Source of the DNA: Clostridia bacterium
Lineage (GTDB): Bacteria > Bacillota_A > Clostridia > Oscillospirales > CAG-272
Reading direction: 5' to 3'
DNA: 12,875 nucleotides
Assembly: GCA_017467225.1 (NCBI GenBank)
Contig: JAFTSR010000206.1
Coordinates: forward strand, 1-12,875
The first letter of the stretch is position 1, and each line of letters starts with the position of its first letter. Both the position numbers and the translations under genes were made by a program. Positions 1 through 6,807 of the stretch are shown here, piece after piece. The notes below the pieces were generated by a model. It was not told where the DNA came from. It ran no database searches and saw only the letters and a program-made list of their open reading frames with translations.

Positions 1-148
1 TGCGGTCTGCGAGATCATGCGCAAGAACCCCGTCAAGCTGACGCCCTGCATCTCGCACCACGTTCCCTTTGCGCAAGCGATGGACGTGTTTGTCAACGAA
101 GATCAGTATCACAAGGAAAAGATCAAGATCATGATCGATTTTGACTGA
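1..148 (+). CDS. C-terminal fragment of a zinc-type medium-chain alcohol/polyol dehydrogenase (5' end outside window)
   Basis: Only the last 48 residues are present, read in the frame that starts at base 2 and ends at TGA 146-148. The segment TPCISHHVPFAQAMDVF followed by a short helix and a K-x-K-I-M-I-D-F tail matches the end of the medium-chain dehydrogenase/reductase family. In that family the motif I-[ST]-H-x-[FV]-P-[FL]-x-x-A is followed by a final strand carrying K-V-[LM]-I. Members oxidise sugar alcohols, threonine or similar alcohols with NAD(P). The catalytic zinc and nucleotide-binding parts lie upstream and cannot be seen, so the substrate is unknown. A cupin gene begins 15 nt after the stop with a strong ribosome site, so the two are probably co-transcribed. 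Family assignment from so short a piece is moderately secure. Confidence 0.72.
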   Translation, partial: AVCEIMRKNPVKLTPCISHHVPFAQAMDVFVNEDQYHKEKIKIMIDFD

Positions 149-163
149 CAGGAGGAAACTACC

Positions 164-589
164 ATGGAAAAGAAACAGTTAGCACCGCTGCAGGTGGACG
201 TAGGCCGCGTCAAGCCGCTGATTTTCGGCAAGGAGTATGAGTCGCGCATGATTCTTGATCACGTCATCACGGGTCGCGACGATGTCATTCAGATCAACCA
301 CGGCACCGTCAAGGCCGGCTACGCGCTGGGCGGCGCGACCCACGATGAGGACGAAATCTACTACATTCTCTCCGGTCACGGCAAGCTCCAGCTGGACGAA
401 AAGATTGTGGATATCGCACCCAATCAGGTGATTTTCATCCCGGCCGGCTGTTTCCACGCGCTGGACAACCGCGATTCCGACGAGGATATGTGCATTCTGA
501 CCTTCTGGCGCGACTGGCGCTTCAACGACGCCTACGAGGAGCGCCTCAAGCAATGGGGCAAGTCGTTCAAGACGATCGACGAGGAGTAA
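164..589 (+). CDS. Small single-domain cupin protein (possible sugar isomerase/epimerase or metal-binding cupin)
   Basis: A 141-residue protein that is essentially one cupin beta-barrel. Cupin motif 1 is seen at about residues 57-73 (GGATHDEDEIYYILSGHG) and motif 2 at about 86-102 (PNQVIFIPAGCFHALDN). In the usual H-x-H-x3-E ... H metal site, H60, E64 and H98 are present, but the first histidine position is alanine (A58), so the metal site is incomplete or altered. There is no signal peptide, so it should be cytoplasmic. The start is fixed by AGGAGG at 150-155, 8 nt before ATG. It follows a dehydrogenase closely and ends just before a repeat element. Such small cupins next to sugar or polyol dehydrogenases often act in carbohydrate catabolism, but the reaction here cannot be told from sequence. 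Confidence 0.85.
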   Translation: MEKKQLAPLQVDVGRVKPLIFGKEYESRMILDHVITGRDDVIQINHGTVKAGYALGGATHDEDEIYYILSGHGKLQLDEKIVDIAPNQVIFIPAGCFHALDNRDSDEDMCILTFWRDWRFNDAYEERLKQWGKSFKTIDEE

Positions 590-632
590 GGCAAGGGGCG
601 GATATGGCAAGGGGCGCTGCCCCTTGACCCCG

Positions 633-662
633 CAAGAAACCTTTTTGAAAAAAGGTTTCTTG
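633..662. terminator. Long AT/GC hairpin after the cupin gene; possible transcription terminator
   Basis: CAAGAAACCTTTTT (633-646) pairs with 649-662 to give a 14-bp stem. It sits 44 nt past the cupin stop, just after the 8-bp GC hairpin at 608-626. A further hairpin, CCAAAA/TTTTGG at 667-680, follows, and then A/T-rich sequence. Transcripts from the dehydrogenase-cupin unit could end here. There is no clean T-run straight after the stem, and the hairpin is also the end of the repeat element, so a terminator role is inferred. Confidence 0.4.
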
Positions 663-969
663 ACTTCCAAAAACTTTTGGAAAAATTTTCAAGTTGAATT
701 TTTAGCGGTTCTGTTCTGGATATACGGATTGAGAACCCATGTGGGGCCCCTACCCCACAAGATGGATAAATGTTTTGTTTCGCGTTGGAATGAACATGTC
801 GAGCGCATTCGCAAGCGAATGCCGCCTGTCCCTACAAGACAGTCACAAGCAAGTTACATATCTGTTCGCCTGACATTTGGGGCAGGGGCCCCAAAAGGAT
901 AACAGAAGCGTTAGTTCAGAATACCACGACAAAAGCCTCCACCAAAACGGATCAAAAGTTTTTGGAATT

Positions 970-1022
970 CCTAAAACCTTTTTTCAAAAAGGTTTTAGGT
1001 GGGGGTACGGGGGTTAGCCCCC
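970..1022. repeat. Right-end hairpin pair of the repeat element
   Basis: CCTAAAACCTTTTT (970-983) pairs with 986-999 in a 14-bp stem. It is followed by a small GGGGG/CCCCC hairpin (1009-1013 with 1018-1022). This mirrors the left end in reverse order, with the GC hairpin outermost and the AAACC/GGTTT hairpin next. It lies about 40 nt before the deoC start and could affect read-through or the 5' leader of the deoC transcript. Confidence 0.6.
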
Positions 1023-1060
1023 GCATATAAACATATAAAACACAAAGGAGAACCACCATT

Positions 1061-1717
1061 ATGAAACCCTTAAACAAATACATCGATCACACCAACCTCA
1101 TGCCCTTCGCCACCCGCGCCGACATCGCAAAGCTCTGCGCCGACGCCAAAACCTGGAATTTCGCATCCGTTTGCGTCAACCCCTGTAACGTCAAGCTCGC
1201 CAAGGAGCTGCTTGCCGGCACCGACGTCGAGGTCTGCACCGTCATCGGCTTCCCTCTCGGGCAGAACACCACCGCACTGAAGGTCGCAGAGGCTGAGGCC
1301 GCATACGCCGACGGCTGCGAGGAGTTCGATATGGTCATCAACGTCGGCCGTCTCAAGGATGGTCAGACCGATTACGTCCGCGACGAGATCGCTGCCATTG
1401 TCAAGGCTGCCAAGGGTAAGACGGTCAAGGTCATCATCGAGACCGGTCTTCTGACCGACGAAGAAAAGGCAATTGCTACCCGCCTCTCCTGCGAGGCAGG
1501 CGCACATTACGTAAAAACCTGCTCCGGCGTGTCCCAGGGCGTGGCTACCGTTGCCGATATTACGCTGATGAAGGCAAACCTCAGCGGCAACGTCAAGCTC
1601 AAGGCCTCCTCCGGCATCCGCACCTACGAGGACGCCAAGGCGCTGATCGACGCAGGCGCTGAGCGTCTGGGCACCTCGGCAGGTATCGCCATCGTCACCG
1701 GCGCACCCAAGGCATAA
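1061..1717 (+). CDS. deoC: Deoxyribose-phosphate aldolase (DeoC)
   Basis: A 218-residue cytoplasmic class I aldolase of the usual bacterial length. It cleaves 2-deoxyribose-5-phosphate to glyceraldehyde-3-phosphate and acetaldehyde. Family landmarks are D-H-T-N-L at 9-13, V-I-G-F-P-L-G at 61-67, the D-M-V-I-N-V-G strand with D90, the Schiff-base lysine K152 in Y-V-K-T-C-S-G, the second active-site lysine K181 in K-A-S-S-G-I-R-T, and the phosphate loop L-G-T-S at 203-206. Two motifs differ from the textbook forms: KTCSG in place of KTSTG, and KASSG in place of KA[SA]GG. The catalytic lysines are kept. The start follows AAAGGAG (1044-1050) by 10 nt. The kinase gene begins 13 nt downstream, so the pair forms a (deoxy)ribose or nucleoside-sugar breakdown unit. 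Confidence 0.96.
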   Translation: MKPLNKYIDHTNLMPFATRADIAKLCADAKTWNFASVCVNPCNVKLAKELLAGTDVEVCTVIGFPLGQNTTALKVAEAEAAYADGCEEFDMVINVGRLKDGQTDYVRDEIAAIVKAAKGKTVKVIIETGLLTDEEKAIATRLSCEAGAHYVKTCSGVSQGVATVADITLMKANLSGNVKLKASSGIRTYEDAKALIDAGAERLGTSAGIAIVTGAPKA

Positions 1718-1730
1718 GGAGGCAGACATC

Positions 1731-2666
1731 ATGGCAAAAATTATCGGCCCCGGCTCGCTGATTGTCGACGTAACCGGCTTTGCGCCGCACCTGCCCGTGG
1801 CAGGCGAGACTACCAAGGGCTCAACGCTGCGCTTCGGTCCCGGCGGCAAGGGCTCCAACCAGATGACTGCGGCACACCGCGCCGGCTCGGACGTGCGCAT
1901 TATCAGCTGCCGCGGCGATGACGTGCTGGGTCAGATCCTCAAAAAGCACTACGAGACGGAGGGCATGAGTGAGCAGTACGTCAAGATCGATCCCAAGGCC
2001 GAGACAGCAAGTGCCCTCATTGAGATCGACGAGAGCGACGCGCAGAACCGTATTATTGTCATTTTCGCTGCCAACGAGCAGGTCGGACGCGAGAACGTCT
2101 ACGCTGCCGAGGCGGATTTTGCCGACTGCGACGCGGTGCTGACCCAGTTTGAGACCACCACCGAGGCTGTGATCGCCGCCAAGGAGCTGGCGCACAAGTA
2201 CGGCAAGCCGTTCATTCTCAACCCCGCTCCCTATATTCCCGTAGACTCCACTCTGTTTGACGGCGTGGATTTCGTCACACCGAACGAAACCGAGGCGGAG
2301 CAATTCACCGGCATCAAGGTGGACACCGTCGAGGACTGCCGCCTGGCTGCGCAAAAATTCTTTGAGATGGGCGTCAAGAACGTCATCATCACGCTGGGCG
2401 TGCGCGGCGCGTTCTACACCAACGGCCAAGAGGAGATCGTCGTGCCCTCCATCAAGGTCAAAGCGGTCGAAACGACCGGCGCGGGCGACGCCTTCAACGG
2501 CGGACTTTCCACCGCCATTGCCGAGGGCTTGCCCATGCAGACGGCGCTGCAGTTTGCCACCTGTACGGCTGCTATTTCGGTCACACGCCTGGGCTCCTCT
2601 CCCTCCATGCCCTACCGCCACGAGATTCTGGCGCTTTTGGAAAAGGAATTCGGTACCAAGCTGTAA
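1731..2666 (+). CDS. PfkB/ribokinase-family sugar kinase, candidate (deoxy)ribokinase
   Basis: A 311-residue cytoplasmic kinase of normal family length that phosphorylates a sugar hydroxyl with ATP. Visible signatures are the N-terminal G-S-L-I-V-D at 8-13, the sugar-binding G-G-K-G-S-N-Q at 38-44, N-P-A-P-Y in the centre, T-P-N-E-T-E just after it, and the anion-hole and catalytic motif T-T-G-A-G-D-A-F-N-G-G at 248-258 with catalytic base D253. These are closest to RbsK-type ribokinases. Its ribosome site AAGGAGG (1716-1722) overlaps the deoC stop codon, so translation is likely coupled. Because its partner is DeoC, the natural substrate may be 2-deoxyribose, giving deoxyribose-5-phosphate for the aldolase. 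Ribose or another pentose remains possible, and sequence alone does not separate these. Confidence 0.9.
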   Translation: MAKIIGPGSLIVDVTGFAPHLPVAGETTKGSTLRFGPGGKGSNQMTAAHRAGSDVRIISCRGDDVLGQILKKHYETEGMSEQYVKIDPKAETASALIEIDESDAQNRIIVIFAANEQVGRENVYAAEADFADCDAVLTQFETTTEAVIAAKELAHKYGKPFILNPAPYIPVDSTLFDGVDFVTPNETEAEQFTGIKVDTVEDCRLAAQKFFEMGVKNVIITLGVRGAFYTNGQEEIVVPSIKVKAVETTGAGDAFNGGLSTAIAEGLPMQTALQFATCTAAISVTRLGSSPSMPYRHEILALLEKEFGTKL

Positions 2667-2675
2667 CGTATATAC

Positions 2676-2717
2676 TCCCGCCCGCCCCACGCTTTGCCCA
2701 GGGTGAGGCGGGATTTT
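2676..2717 (+). terminator. Weak hairpin after the kinase gene
   Basis: TCCCGCC (2676-2682) pairs with GGCGGGA (2707-2713), followed by TTTTC. The loop is long (24 nt) with only weak internal pairing. It starts 10 nt past the kinase stop and could be a partial terminator or processing hairpin separating deoC-kinase from the DUF5054 unit. Confidence 0.45.
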
Positions 2718-2736
2718 CAAAATGATTTTGAATGAA

Positions 2737-2743
2737 AAAGGAG
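2737..2743 (+). promoter_or_regulatory. Ribosome binding site that fixes the DUF5054 start
   Basis: AAAGGAG ends 7 nt before ATG 2751. An in-frame GTG at 2745 would begin only 1 nt after this site, so the ATG at 2751 is preferred. The resulting protein begins M-R-I-L-V, directly at the first beta-strand of the family. Confidence 0.75.
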
Positions 2744-2750
2744 CGTGCCT

Positions 2751-4673
2751 ATGCGCATTTTGGTTCTGTTTAAGACGCACCTTGACGTCGGCTTTACCGA
2801 TTTCAGCGAGGCTGTGGTCAAAAAATACAACGAGCACTATATTCCCAAGGCGATTTCGGTGGCGCGAGAGGTTGCGGCATCGGGACGGGCTGAGGGATTT
2901 ATCTGGACGACGGGCAGCTGGCTGATCGCCCAGTATTTGCGCACGCAGAGTGCGCAGGCCGTCGCGCAGATGGAGGAAGCCATCCAAAACGGCTGGATCA
3001 GCTGGCATGCGCTGCCCTGTACCATGCATTCCGAGCTTTGCACAGGTGAGCTGTATGATTACGGCCTGTCGCTGTCGCGAGAGCTGGATGCGCGTTTCGG
3101 TCGGGAGACCATCGGCTCCAAGTGCACCGACGTGCCCGGACACACGGCGGCGATTGTTCCGCACTTGGCGAAAAGCGGCGTCACGCTACTGCATATCGGC
3201 GTCAATCCCGCATCGACCCCTGCTGACGTGCCGTCGGTCTTCCGCTGGCGATTTGAGGGCAGCGAGGTCAACGTGATGTACAATGGCGGAGACTACGGCG
3301 AGTTTACTCAAATTCCGGGCACGGACACCTACGTGTATTTTGCCCACACGGGCGACAATCTCGGACCGCAATCGGCGGCGGAAATTTTTGGCGTTTATGA
3401 TGCAATTCATGCAAAATATCCGGATGCGACGGTGTGCGCGGCTGATCTGAGTGATGTGGCGCGCGCGGTTGAGACGGTCAGGGATACGCTGCCGGTGGTT
3501 GAGACCGAGATGGGTGACACCTGGATTCACGGCGCTGCGACCGACCCACAAAAGATGGCGCAATATCGGGCGCTGCTGCGCTATGCCAAGAGTGCCGAGG
3601 CGGATGAAGCACGCGACATTTACAGCGCTTTGTTGCTTGTGCCCGAGCACACCTGGGGCTTGGACGAGAAAACGCACCTGGGTGAGAACGAAAATTATAT
3701 CCGTCCCCGCTTTGAAAAGGTGCGCAACAATTACAAATACAAAAAGATGGAGCTTTCCTGGGCGGAGCAGCGCAGGTATGTGCTGGATGCGGCGGACTGT
3801 GTCAGAGATGCTGCGATGCGCGAGGCGTTGCTTGGTGCGTGGTACGCGCAAAAGCCCGATTTTGCGGCTATGCGCGAACTGCCGGGCGGTGAGGCGAGGA
3901 TCGGCGGCATGCGCGTCGGATTTTCGGAGAGCGGTGAGATTGTTTCGCTGCATGATCCCGCGGCCGGTTTGGCGCTGGACGGTTGCCACCTGTTCGGCTT
4001 CTCTTACGATGAATATTCCTTTGACGAGGTCTGGGCGTTTCAGAATGCCTATCTGATCCCACGATATATCCGCGATTTTGAAGAGTCGGGCGTGCTCAAC
4101 TGGGGTATCAATGATTTTGGCAAGTATGGTCTGCAATACGAGCGCAACAAGCATACCGCCGCCGCGCCGCTGTCCTACCGCCTGTACACGGATGAGGTAT
4201 CCCTGCATGTGGTTTATGAAATGGACGCGCGCGTGAGCGCGGAAAACGGACAGCCGCCGGTCTGCATGCTCAAGATCACGCCTGTCGGGAAGGAAGTTCC
4301 CTTTGATTTTGCTTGGTTTGACAAGCCTGCCAATAGTGCGCCCGAGGCCATGTGGCTGCGCTTTGATCCGGGCTGCACGCTGCGCGGTATCTCCAAGCTG
4401 GGACACGTGATCGATCCAGCAAACGTTGTCGGGCACGGTGGACGCGGACTGCACGCGACCGACGGCACACTGTATTTTGACGGTGTCAAGCTGCAGAGTA
4501 TGGATGCGGTGCTGGTGTCGATCGGTGGCAAGAACGTCTACCGTTACGTGACCGAGATACCAAATATGGATGGCGGCGTTTATATCAATCTGTTCAACAA
4601 CCAGTGGGGAACCAACTTCCCTATGTGGTGTGAGGGCGACGGACGGGCGAGATTTGTCCTGTCCACGCAATGA
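2751..4673 (+). CDS. DUF5054 protein, glycoside hydrolase family 38-like (putative alpha-mannosidase-type enzyme)
   Basis: A 640-residue protein without a signal peptide, so probably cytoplasmic. The N-terminal half resembles the alpha/beta barrel of GH38 alpha-mannosidases. Its first strand ends in K-T-H-L-D-V-G-F-T (H10, D12), like the HxD zinc pair of GH38. D127 in T-D-V-P-G-H-T-A falls where GH38 has its zinc-binding nucleophile in D-x-F-G-H-S. P-E-H-T-W-G with H300 is a candidate fourth ligand. The C-terminal part (roughly 375-640) looks like beta-sandwich sequence. I recognise the whole as the DUF5054 family from memory; its substrate is not known to me. The zinc-ligand mapping is inferred. 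The glycyl radical enzyme gene starts 20 nt after its stop, so the two are probably co-expressed. It may trim an imported oligosaccharide or glycoside. Confidence 0.82.
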   Translation: MRILVLFKTHLDVGFTDFSEAVVKKYNEHYIPKAISVAREVAASGRAEGFIWTTGSWLIAQYLRTQSAQAVAQMEEAIQNGWISWHALPCTMHSELCTGELYDYGLSLSRELDARFGRETIGSKCTDVPGHTAAIVPHLAKSGVTLLHIGVNPASTPADVPSVFRWRFEGSEVNVMYNGGDYGEFTQIPGTDTYVYFAHTGDNLGPQSAAEIFGVYDAIHAKYPDATVCAADLSDVARAVETVRDTLPVVETEMGDTWIHGAATDPQKMAQYRALLRYAKSAEADEARDIYSALLLVPEHTWGLDEKTHLGENENYIRPRFEKVRNNYKYKKMELSWAEQRRYVLDAADCVRDAAMREALLGAWYAQKPDFAAMRELPGGEARIGGMRVGFSESGEIVSLHDPAAGLALDGCHLFGFSYDEYSFDEVWAFQNAYLIPRYIRDFEESGVLNWGINDFGKYGLQYERNKHTAAAPLSYRLYTDEVSLHVVYEMDARVSAENGQPPVCMLKITPVGKEVPFDFAWFDKPANSAPEAMWLRFDPGCTLRGISKLGHVIDPANVVGHGGRGLHATDGTLYFDGVKLQSMDAVLVSIGGKNVYRYVTEIPNMDGGVYINLFNNQWGTNFPMWCEGDGRARFVLSTQ

Positions 4674-4680
4674 TCCGGGC

Positions 4681-4685
4681 GGAGG
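4681..4685 (+). promoter_or_regulatory. Ribosome binding site that fixes the glycyl radical enzyme start
   Basis: GGAGG lies 8 nt before ATG 4694. Two earlier in-frame ATGs exist. The one at 4670 overlaps the DUF5054 stop but precedes this site, and the one at 4688 is only 2 nt from it. ATG 4694 is the best start, although an ATGA overlap start at 4670 cannot be excluded. Confidence 0.7.
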
Positions 4686-4693
4686 TAATGACT

Positions 4694-6796
4694 ATGACCA
4701 ATATAGAAAGAGTCAGCAAACTGCGCGCGAGTGCTGTCGCGCCGGCGGTTTGCTATTTGGAATTTTACCTGCATTTTTACCGTTATTTTCAAGAAAAAGA
4801 GCTTCCGTACAGCCATGATCGGTACGGCGAGGCGTTTTACTATGCCTGCGAGCGTGTCACGCCCGTCATCGAGTCGGGCGAGCTGATCGTCGGGCGGGTG
4901 GTAGGAGGCCTTGATACCGGGATGACAGCCGAGTGGAACGGCACGCTGGGCGCCTTTGCACGGCAGACGGCGGCAGCCGCCGGTGGGGGTCAGGACTCGC
5001 ATATGGCGATCGACTATCCGCTGCTGCTGTCGTGCGGCATTGAAGGCGTGATCGCCAAGCTTGACGCGTATGCGGCAGAGAATACTGCCGAGAGTGCGCA
5101 GTTGTTTTATTGCAACGCGCGCCGCTGCCTGCAGGGCGTGGTGCTGCTCTCCGAGCGGTATGCAACGCTGGCCGAGAGTATGGCGCGGCACTGTGAGAAT
5201 GCCGACGAGCGCGCGGAGCTTAGCGAGATCGCGCGCATCTGTCGTGCGGTACCCAAGCACCCTGCGACCACCTTTTACGAGGCGGTGCATTCGGCGCATT
5301 TTGTTTCTCTTTGCGTGTCGTTCAATCCGCTGCGCCTGTGTCCGCAGCAGTTTCAGCTGGGACATCCCGACCGCTATCTGCTTGCATACTATGAGGCGGA
5401 TGTGGCGGCAGGGCGCATTGACCGCGAACGTGCGCAGCTGCTGATGGATTGCCTGGCCATTCAGATCAATCACCGTGTCCCTGCCGGACTTTCCAGCGGC
5501 TACATGCTGGGCGGACGGGACGAGAGCGGCGCGGTGGTGGCCAACGAGGTGACCGAGCTGGGACTTCGCGCCATTGACGAGGTGCGCTTGGTCTATCCTG
5601 CGGTCGGCTTTTGCTACACGGCGGATATGCCCGATCACTATCTGGCACTGTCCTGCGAGATTTTGTCGCACGGCTGCTCGCATCCCGCGATCTTCAACGA
5701 TGATATCATCACGCAAGGACTGATGGAATACGGTCTGCCGCGCGAGGAAGCGTGTAACTATATCCACAGCACTTGCGTTGAGATTACGCCGGTGGCCTCA
5801 TCCCACGTTTGGGTAGCTTCGCCGTACACCAATCTGCTTGCCATTCTCCTGGATGTCATGCAGGGTGATCATGCAAGCTACGAGTCGCTTGTCGCAGCCT
5901 ACCGTCAAAAGCTGGCGGACAGCATCCGTGCCAATTTTGAAGCACACAACGCGGCGCGCAAGCACCGCGCGACGCACGCCTTCAATCCGCTGCTTTCCTG
6001 CTTTGTCAACGATTGCCTGCGCGACGGTGTGGACATTGAGTGGGGCGGCGGTCGTTACAACTGGATTATGCCCTCCTTTGTCGGCATGGCCAATCTGGTG
6101 GACTCGCTGTATGCCATCAGAACGTTGGTGTATGAGGAAAAATCGCTGACGCTTTCGGAATATCTTGCCGTGCTGGCGGATAATTTCAAGGGGCACGAGG
6201 CGCTGCACGCGCGCATTCTCAACAAGCTGCCCAAGTACGGCAACGACACCGATGACGTAGACGCGCTGTTCGGTGAGATGACCGCCTTTATTATCTCGGA
6301 GTGCCGCAAACACACCCCCATTCACCAAAATGCGCGGCTGGTTCCCAGCGTCTTTTGCTACGTTCGTCACGAGCAGTTCGGCGCGCAGACGGGGGCGACG
6401 CCCGACGGACGCCTCGCGACCTTCCCCTTGGGCGATGGCTCCGGACCTGCGCAGGGCAGGGAGCTGTGCGGACCGACGGCGTCCATTATCTCCAGCACCA
6501 AGTGGTCGCATAAGGAGTTTATCGGCGGCGTGGCGGTCAATATCAAGTTTGCCAAAAAGCACTTTGACGGCGACTCGCTTGCCAAGGTCATGGCGCTGGT
6601 CAAGACCTACATGCAACGCGGCGGATTTGAGCTGCAGGTCAACGTGATCGATCGTGACACGCTGCTCCGCGCGCGCGAAAATCCTGCGGCGTACAGTGAT
6701 CTTGTGGTGCGCATCGGCGGCTACAGCGATTACTTTGTCCGCCTCTCCCCACGTATGCAGCAGGAGGTTATCACGCGTACCGAGCACGAGCTTTAA
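4694..6796 (+). CDS. Glycyl radical enzyme of the pyruvate formate-lyase/dehydratase superfamily, substrate unknown
   Basis: A 700-residue oxygen-sensitive radical enzyme. Near the C-terminus is R-I-G-G-Y-S with G676 as the predicted radical site, 24 residues from the end as expected. The thiyl loop is at S-T-C-V-E-I-T-P with C361 and E363. A C-x-E pair is typical of eliminase/dehydratase or decarboxylase members rather than PFL itself (C-C) or X-succinate synthases. T-P-D-G-R, G-P-T-A-S and G-G-V-A-V-N near residues 570-615 are further superfamily signatures. The loop has threonine where most members have glycine before the cysteine, and the protein is shorter than typical 760-850 residue relatives. 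It needs a radical-SAM activating enzyme, and none is encoded nearby. It sits between the DUF5054 gene and a membrane-protein gene, with 20 and 11 nt gaps. Confidence 0.93.
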   Translation: MTNIERVSKLRASAVAPAVCYLEFYLHFYRYFQEKELPYSHDRYGEAFYYACERVTPVIESGELIVGRVVGGLDTGMTAEWNGTLGAFARQTAAAAGGGQDSHMAIDYPLLLSCGIEGVIAKLDAYAAENTAESAQLFYCNARRCLQGVVLLSERYATLAESMARHCENADERAELSEIARICRAVPKHPATTFYEAVHSAHFVSLCVSFNPLRLCPQQFQLGHPDRYLLAYYEADVAAGRIDRERAQLLMDCLAIQINHRVPAGLSSGYMLGGRDESGAVVANEVTELGLRAIDEVRLVYPAVGFCYTADMPDHYLALSCEILSHGCSHPAIFNDDIITQGLMEYGLPREEACNYIHSTCVEITPVASSHVWVASPYTNLLAILLDVMQGDHASYESLVAAYRQKLADSIRANFEAHNAARKHRATHAFNPLLSCFVNDCLRDGVDIEWGGGRYNWIMPSFVGMANLVDSLYAIRTLVYEEKSLTLSEYLAVLADNFKGHEALHARILNKLPKYGNDTDDVDALFGEMTAFIISECRKHTPIHQNARLVPSVFCYVRHEQFGAQTGATPDGRLATFPLGDGSGPAQGRELCGPTASIISSTKWSHKEFIGGVAVNIKFAKKHFDGDSLAKVMALVKTYMQRGGFELQVNVIDRDTLLRARENPAAYSDLVVRIGGYSDYFVRLSPRMQQEVITRTEHEL

Positions 6797-6807
6797 GGAG
6801 GTTACAC

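Larger units (their letters stand above)
608..1023. repeat. MITE-like nested quasi-palindromic element with terminal inverted repeats
   Basis: The outer ends are imperfect inverted copies of each other. The 22-bp block at 637-658 is exactly the reverse complement of 974-995, and TTCCAAAAACTTTT (665-678) is exactly the reverse complement of 954-967. A GC-rich CCCC/GGGG segment sits outside each block. Each end is also self-complementary: hairpins CAAGGGGC/GCCCCTTG (608-626), 633-662, and 970-999. Inside lies a second inverted pair, 740-759 and 876-895, matching at 17 of 20 positions after reverse complementing. Near the middle is the hairpin GCATTCGC/GCGAATGC (805-822). The three levels share a centre near 815. 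The architecture fits a non-autonomous mobile or REP/MITE-like intergenic repeat. No transposase is encoded, and a target-site duplication could not be defined with confidence. Confidence 0.7.
590..1060. other. Gene-free spacer between the cupin and deoC, mostly filled by an inverted-repeat element
   Basis: This 471-bp stretch has no convincing gene. A 92-codon reading frame at 624-902 starts inside a hairpin, has no ribosome site or recognisable domain, and lies within repeat sequence. The spacer opens with a 10-bp direct repeat, GCAAGGGGCG at 591-600 and 607-616. It then holds the quasi-palindromic element at 608-1023, and ends with a short AT-rich leader and the AAAGGAG ribosome site of deoC at 1044-1050. 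No good sigma-A promoter was found directly before deoC. Confidence 0.75.

Noticed and set aside
624..902. A 92-codon + strand reading frame in the spacer
   Set aside because: It starts inside a hairpin of the repeat element, has no ribosome site or recognisable domain, and consists of repeat sequence.
2745..2750. GTG 2745 as the DUF5054 start
   Set aside because: It lies 1 nt after the ribosome site; ATG 2751 has proper spacing and begins at the conserved first strand.
1821..4670. Long minus-strand frames (1821-3164 and 3186-4670) opposite the kinase and DUF5054 genes
   Set aside because: Both mirror clear + strand enzymes with conserved motifs. Their translations show no known motifs and they lack good start contexts.
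4670..4693. ATG 4670 (overlapping the DUF5054 stop) as the glycyl radical enzyme start
   Set aside because: The clear GGAGG at 4681-4685 lies downstream of it and fits ATG 4694.
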